Part shown: one piece after another, positions 7,894 through 10,043 of the stretch
How positions within the stretch are numbered: position 1 is the stretch's first letter
Layout: each line of letters starts with the position of its first letter
Origin: an uncultured Lachnospiraceae bacterium
GTDB taxonomy: Bacteria > Bacillota > Clostridia > Lachnospirales > Lachnospiraceae
Assembly (NCBI GenBank): GCA_910588885.1
Contig: CAJUSQ010000105.1
Coordinates: forward strand, 1-10,043
Direction: 5' to 3'
Length of the DNA: 10,043 nt
Made by a program: the position numbers and the translations under genes
The notes under the pieces: generated by a model
What the model saw: only the letters and a program-made list of their open reading frames with translations
Database searches by the model: none
Told to the model about the DNA's origin: nothing

Positions 7894-7977
7894 AAGAGGG
7901 CGGCAGGGGGAGTTCGCCTGTTGCAGAGAGCGGTCAGGAGTATATTCATTCCGATACTGAAATAAGGAGTCCGAAAA

Positions 7978-8520
7978 ATGAACAAACGTCCGGCAATTTT
8001 TTTAGACAGAGACGGGGTACTGTGTGTGGAGAAGGGATACGTAACCGGAAAGGAAGATCTGGAGATTTTCCCCTATACCGCATCCTGCATTGCACGGTTT
8101 CACCAGAAAGGCTTTCTGGCCATCTGCATCACAAACCAGTCGGCAGTGGCCCGGGGCCTGATGACCGAAAAGACGTTACGGGAGATCCATGCTTATCTGA
8201 TTCAGGAAACAGGCTTGGACGCATTGTATTATTGTCCCCATCATCCGGAAGGAACCGGCGTATATGCAGAGCATTGTGAATGCCGGAAGCCCAATACCGG
8301 GATGGTGGAGCAGGCAATCCGGGAGTTTGGGATTGACCGGGCAGGCTCCTGGATGCTGGGAGACCGGGCTTCCGATATTCTCTGCGGACAGAGGGCGGGG
8401 CTTACTACGGTGCTGCTGGAAAGCGGATATGGATTAAGGAGGCTGGAGGAGCCGGTGGAACCGGATTTTGTGTTTCGGGATTTGCAGGAATATACGGCGG
8501 CTTTTTTGGAAATGCACTGA
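7978..8520 (+). CDS. HAD-IIIA phosphatase, GmhB-like (heptose-1,7-bisphosphate 7-phosphatase family)
   Basis: A 180-aa protein with all HAD motifs: FLDRDGV at 8-14 (nucleophile D10, acid/base D12), ITNQS at 51-55 (motif II), CRKPNTGM at 102-109 (K104, motif III) and LGDRASD at 127-133 (motif IV aspartates). C86, H88, C100 and C102 match the Cys-His-Cys-Cys zinc loop of GmhB. Length is normal for GmhB. Start ATG has a strong AAGGAG (7964-7969) with an eight-base spacer. In known pathways GmhB dephosphorylates D-glycero-D-manno-heptose 1,7-bisphosphate for ADP- or GDP-heptose synthesis. No isomerase, kinase or nucleotidyltransferase partner is in the window, so the substrate is uncertain; histidinol-phosphate phosphatases are close relatives. 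It may belong to another glycan module. The own promoter suggests separate control. Confidence 0.85.
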   Translation: MNKRPAIFLDRDGVLCVEKGYVTGKEDLEIFPYTASCIARFHQKGFLAICITNQSAVARGLMTEKTLREIHAYLIQETGLDALYYCPHHPEGTGVYAEHCECRKPNTGMVEQAIREFGIDRAGSWMLGDRASDILCGQRAGLTTVLLESGYGLRRLEEPVEPDFVFRDLQEYTAAFLEMH

Positions 8521-8810
8521 ATTGCCCGTTTTTCCAGCGATTTCTGACGGGTACATATGTGATTCTTCCTCTGCAAATTCCCTTAAATCCCGCATATTTG
8601 GTACGCCAGGTAGAGACAGCAATTCCGGAGTTTTTCTTTGCCTACGGTTCTACGAGTGCTTTATCTGCAGTCCCAGGGCTGACAGTCATCATGATTCCTT
8701 TAGCATATCAGCTTTTTTGATAACTTCGGATTAATATTTCCTATATTCATCTTCGGTAATAATCCCCAAACGAAACAATTTTAATAAAGAGATTTCAATA
8801 TATACAAAAA
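8521..8810. other. Intergenic stretch without a recognisable intact gene
   Basis: About 290 bases between the HAD gene and the regulator fragment. Several frames are open for 50-90 codons on both strands, but none starts with a good ribosome binding site or gives a product I recognise. CCCGT and ACGGG at about 8525-8551 can pair as a five-base stem with a long loop, too weak to call a terminator. The right part holds the minus-strand remnant listed separately. Composition becomes AT-rich from about 8715 onward. Confidence 0.5.
8689..8807 (-). pseudogene. Possible decayed fragment of a small minus-strand gene
   Basis: Reading the minus strand leftward from about 8807, one frame gives EISLLKLFRLGIITEDEYRK, then a Tyr and a TAA (8733-8731), then continues in the same frame as SEVIKKADMLKES to tandem TGA stops (8691-8686). 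The pattern 'hydrophobic helix, GIITEDEY' resembles the short SHOCT-like C-terminal motifs of small accessory proteins in Firmicutes mobile regions. There is no start codon or ribosome binding site and the fragment abuts the truncated regulator. This is a weak call based on sequence character only. Confidence 0.25.
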
Positions 8811-9077
8811 GAAAAAGTGGGCATATCAACAACTCATATGAGCCATATTGAAACAGGGAACACAAAATTAAGCCTGCCAGTTTTTGTGGATATTGCGAAA
8901 GTTTTATGCGTACAGACAGATGAACTTCTCAACGATACTTCCCAAAAGGACAAAACAGCCATAAAAGGGGAATTGGAAGAAATACTGGATTCCTGTTCGA
9001 TGCAGGATATGCATATAATAGAAGATGTAATAAAAGCAGTCAAAGTATCTCTGGATAAATACCGAGAACCAGACTAA
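8811..9077 (+). pseudogene. 5'-truncated XRE-family (Cro/CI-type) transcriptional regulator
   Basis: The recognisable part begins EKVGISTTHMSHIETG at about 8811 and continues NTKLSLPVFVDIAKVL and TDELLND, which is the second half of an HTH_3 domain: the recognition helix region and helices 4-5. The charged C-terminal tail, about 45 residues, ends at TAA 9075-9077. In this family about 20-25 residues with helices 1-2 (normally ...SQEQLAE) precede VGIS. Here the upstream codons instead read FQYIQKE and run to a stop at 8760-8762, with no HTH similarity. The GTG at 8817 lacks a ribosome binding site. The fragment could only make an 86-aa product without a complete DNA-binding fold, so I call it a remnant. 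A terminator follows 39 nt later. Confidence 0.7.
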
Positions 9078-9116
9078 AAAGGAAGCAATCAAATTATTAG
9101 AAAAATGTAGAACTTC

Positions 9117-9158
9117 AAAAGAACGATTCTGGGATGTATGTGCCAGAATCGTTCTTTT
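9117..9158 (+). terminator. Intrinsic terminator after the regulator remnant
   Basis: AAAAGAACGATTCTGG (9117-9132) and CCAGAATCGTTCTTTT (9143-9158) form a perfect 16-bp stem around a 10-base loop, ending in a T run on the + strand. The A run at its left side means it could also act on the minus strand, for the convergent gene on its right. Position 40 nt after the regulator stop fits termination of that gene. Confidence 0.85.
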
Positions 9159-9291
9159 TGGGTATGCGATAAATATGCAGATTTCTAATATTTTTGTCAT
9201 TTTATCCTTAATATTCTTTAGAAAGAGATACTCACATCTGCCGGAAAGCAGTTTTCAAACCGTAGTTTTTTTGCGATGTAGTTACGGGTTC
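9159..9291. other. Short spacer between terminator and minus-strand pseudogene
   Basis: AT-rich, no gene seen. An imperfect inverted repeat (AACCGTA near 9257 against TACGGGTT at 9283-9290) with a T7 run between its arms could fold, but it is not a standard terminator in either direction. Confidence 0.4.
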
Positions 9292-9802
9292 CTATACATT
9301 TGAACATAAAAGACTTTCCGCTTCTGCAAACTCTTGTTCCGTATAACCGCAGGATATGATTTGCGCCTTTGTTAAATTAGCCTGAATCATCCGCTCAATA
9401 GCGTTAAGCCGCTCTTTTTCAATGCCCTTTTCAATGCCTTCTTTAAAACTCATTTCTTTAATCGCTTCGGACCAATTGCACACAGTATGCATCCTCCCTT
9501 CCAGTTCGGTGGTCATTATCATTCCATATTTCTCTGTAAGGATACGTTTCTTTTCCTCCACGCTGGACTTGGACAGTAGCTTTTCCAGCATGGAAATTAA
9601 TACGTTTTGGGAATCTTTTATGGTTTCCCCGTTTCTTACATTGATAATAATGCCCCGCATCAAGTCTATGTCATATGGATTTCTTCTATTTCCATAAACG
9701 GTATTTCTGTCAAGATATATTTCCTCAATGGAGTCATCGTCTTCAATAGGAGCTTGAGTTATGTGCTGCTTCAACTGTCTGTGCTAAATAGGTGTCTGCC
9801 AT
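9292..9802 (-). pseudogene. Rpn / PD-(D/E)XK nuclease family transposase gene with internal deletion and frameshift
   Basis: Two pieces of one family member are present on the minus strand. Piece one starts at ATG 9802-9800 with AAGGA six bases upstream and encodes MADTYLAQTVEAAHNSSSY before a TGA at 9745-9743. I recognise this as the usual N-terminus of Lachnospiraceae Rpn-type proteins. Piece two, in another frame, runs from about 9745 to the TAG at 9294-9292. It holds the family's C-terminal part: DSIEEIYLDRNTVYGN, LMRGIIINVRNG, MTTELEGRM, the repetitive KEGIEKGIEKERLNAIERMI, and GYTEQEFAEAESLLC. The region between, which would carry the PD-(D/E)XK catalytic core, is missing, probably 100 or more codons. 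A 160-aa reading from TTG 9774 is possible but lacks the catalytic core. Intact relatives are about 300 aa and promote recombination. Confidence 0.75.
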
Positions 9803-9879
9803 CTTTCATCCTTTCCGCTGTATATGCTTAACGTAGCATGTTTTACTCAAATCGTAGAAATTCCTGCTATATTGTTTAT

Positions 9880-9908
9880 ATTATACTTGAATTGCGAGAG
9901 AATATCAA
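9880..9908 (-). promoter_or_regulatory. Sigma-A promoter for the Rpn-family pseudogene
   Basis: On the minus strand, TTGATA (9908-9903) and TATAAT (9885-9880) are separated by 17 bases; the -10 is consensus and the -35 has one mismatch. The ATG at 9802 is about 77 nt downstream of the -10, with a good ribosome binding site, so the damaged gene probably keeps working expression signals. Confidence 0.65.
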
Positions 9909-9910
9909 TG

Positions 9911-10043
9911 GTTCCGGCTTACAAAAGATGATTGGACGGCAGCGCAAGTTACTGTTCACTTCTGGGCCGTGCACTGTGCTGCACGGCCACAGGCCAATAC
10001 AGGAATGGGGCCAGAATCCGGCCTCTTGCCGTAAGGCAACTTT
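9911..10043. other. GC-rich hairpin-prone stretch at the window edge
   Basis: Composition changes sharply from the AT-rich DNA to its left. GGCCGTGCA (9965-9973) and TGCACGGCC (9980-9988) form a perfect 9-bp stem with a six-base loop. TTGCC (10026-10030) and GGCAA (10035-10039) form a 5-bp stem closed by GTAA, a GNRA-type tetraloop. GGCC occurs five times between 9965 and 10023. No coding frame is recognisable. It could be a repeat element, part of a structured RNA or leader, or a gene boundary; the element continues beyond the window. Confidence 0.4.

Noticed and set aside
7896..7925. Possible terminator between pseG and the HAD gene (GGCG/CGCC pairing)
   Set aside because: Only a four-base stem with no T run; not enough to call.
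8434..8622. Minus-strand reading frame over the end of the HAD gene
   Set aside because: It overlaps a well-supported gene, has no ribosome binding site or recognisable motif, and looks like a shadow.
8521..8720. Hydrophobic open frame reading TGTYVILPLQIPLNPAYLV and AIPEFFFAYGSTSALSAVPG, possible membrane protein fragment
   Set aside because: No start codon with a ribosome binding site, about 65 codons only, and other frames are open over the same stretch, so it may be chance. I do not recognise the family.
9553..9574. Possible intact nuclease gene on the minus strand from the 160-aa reading
   Set aside because: The reading starts at a TTG inside the damaged region and lacks the PD-(D/E)XK core, so it is described as part of the pseudogene.

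Overview
The window looks like chromosomal DNA of a flagellated anaerobic Firmicute, most likely a Lachnospiraceae/Clostridiales member. I infer this from the A+G-rich coding strands, the GGAGG-type ribosome binding sites, the tight co-directional gene packing, and the similarity of the small right-hand genes to families common in gut Lachnospiraceae. The genus cannot be fixed from the sequence.

Region 1 (about 1-7840, all + strand) is a flagellin glycosylation operon. It opens with the 3' part of a Maf-type (motility associated factor, DUF115) glycosyltransferase gene whose start lies outside the window. Then come pseB, a pseudaminic-acid-associated SAM methyltransferase, pseC, pseF, pseI, pseH and pseG. 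Together these encode all six enzymes that convert UDP-GlcNAc to CMP-pseudaminic acid: PseB (dehydratase/epimerase), PseC (aminotransferase), PseH (N-acetyltransferase), PseG (UDP-sugar hydrolase), PseI (PEP condensation) and PseF (CMP activation). Maf is the presumed transferase to flagellin, and the methyltransferase probably decorates the sugar or the glycan. Gaps are mostly under 50 nt, with an overlap at pseF/pseI. The exception is the pseB-methyltransferase gap, which is filled by a 17-bp tandem repeat that copies the last codons and stop of pseB.

Region 2 (7841-8520) holds a GmhB-like HAD phosphatase gene behind its own consensus-like sigma-A promoter. It may begin a separate transcription unit. 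No heptose-pathway partners are visible.

Region 3 (8521-10043) is decayed accessory DNA. It contains a degenerate minus-strand fragment, a 5'-truncated XRE regulator followed by a perfect 16-bp-stem terminator, and a minus-strand Rpn/PD-(D/E)XK transposase-family gene that has lost its nuclease core. That last gene still has an intact promoter and ribosome binding site. The final ~130 bases are GC-rich and hairpin-prone. I found no tRNA, rRNA, CRISPR array or intact mobile element. The window does not clearly show a new system; its most distinctive points are the terminal-codon tandem repeat, the methyltransferase inside a complete Pse operon, and the internally deleted Rpn gene.
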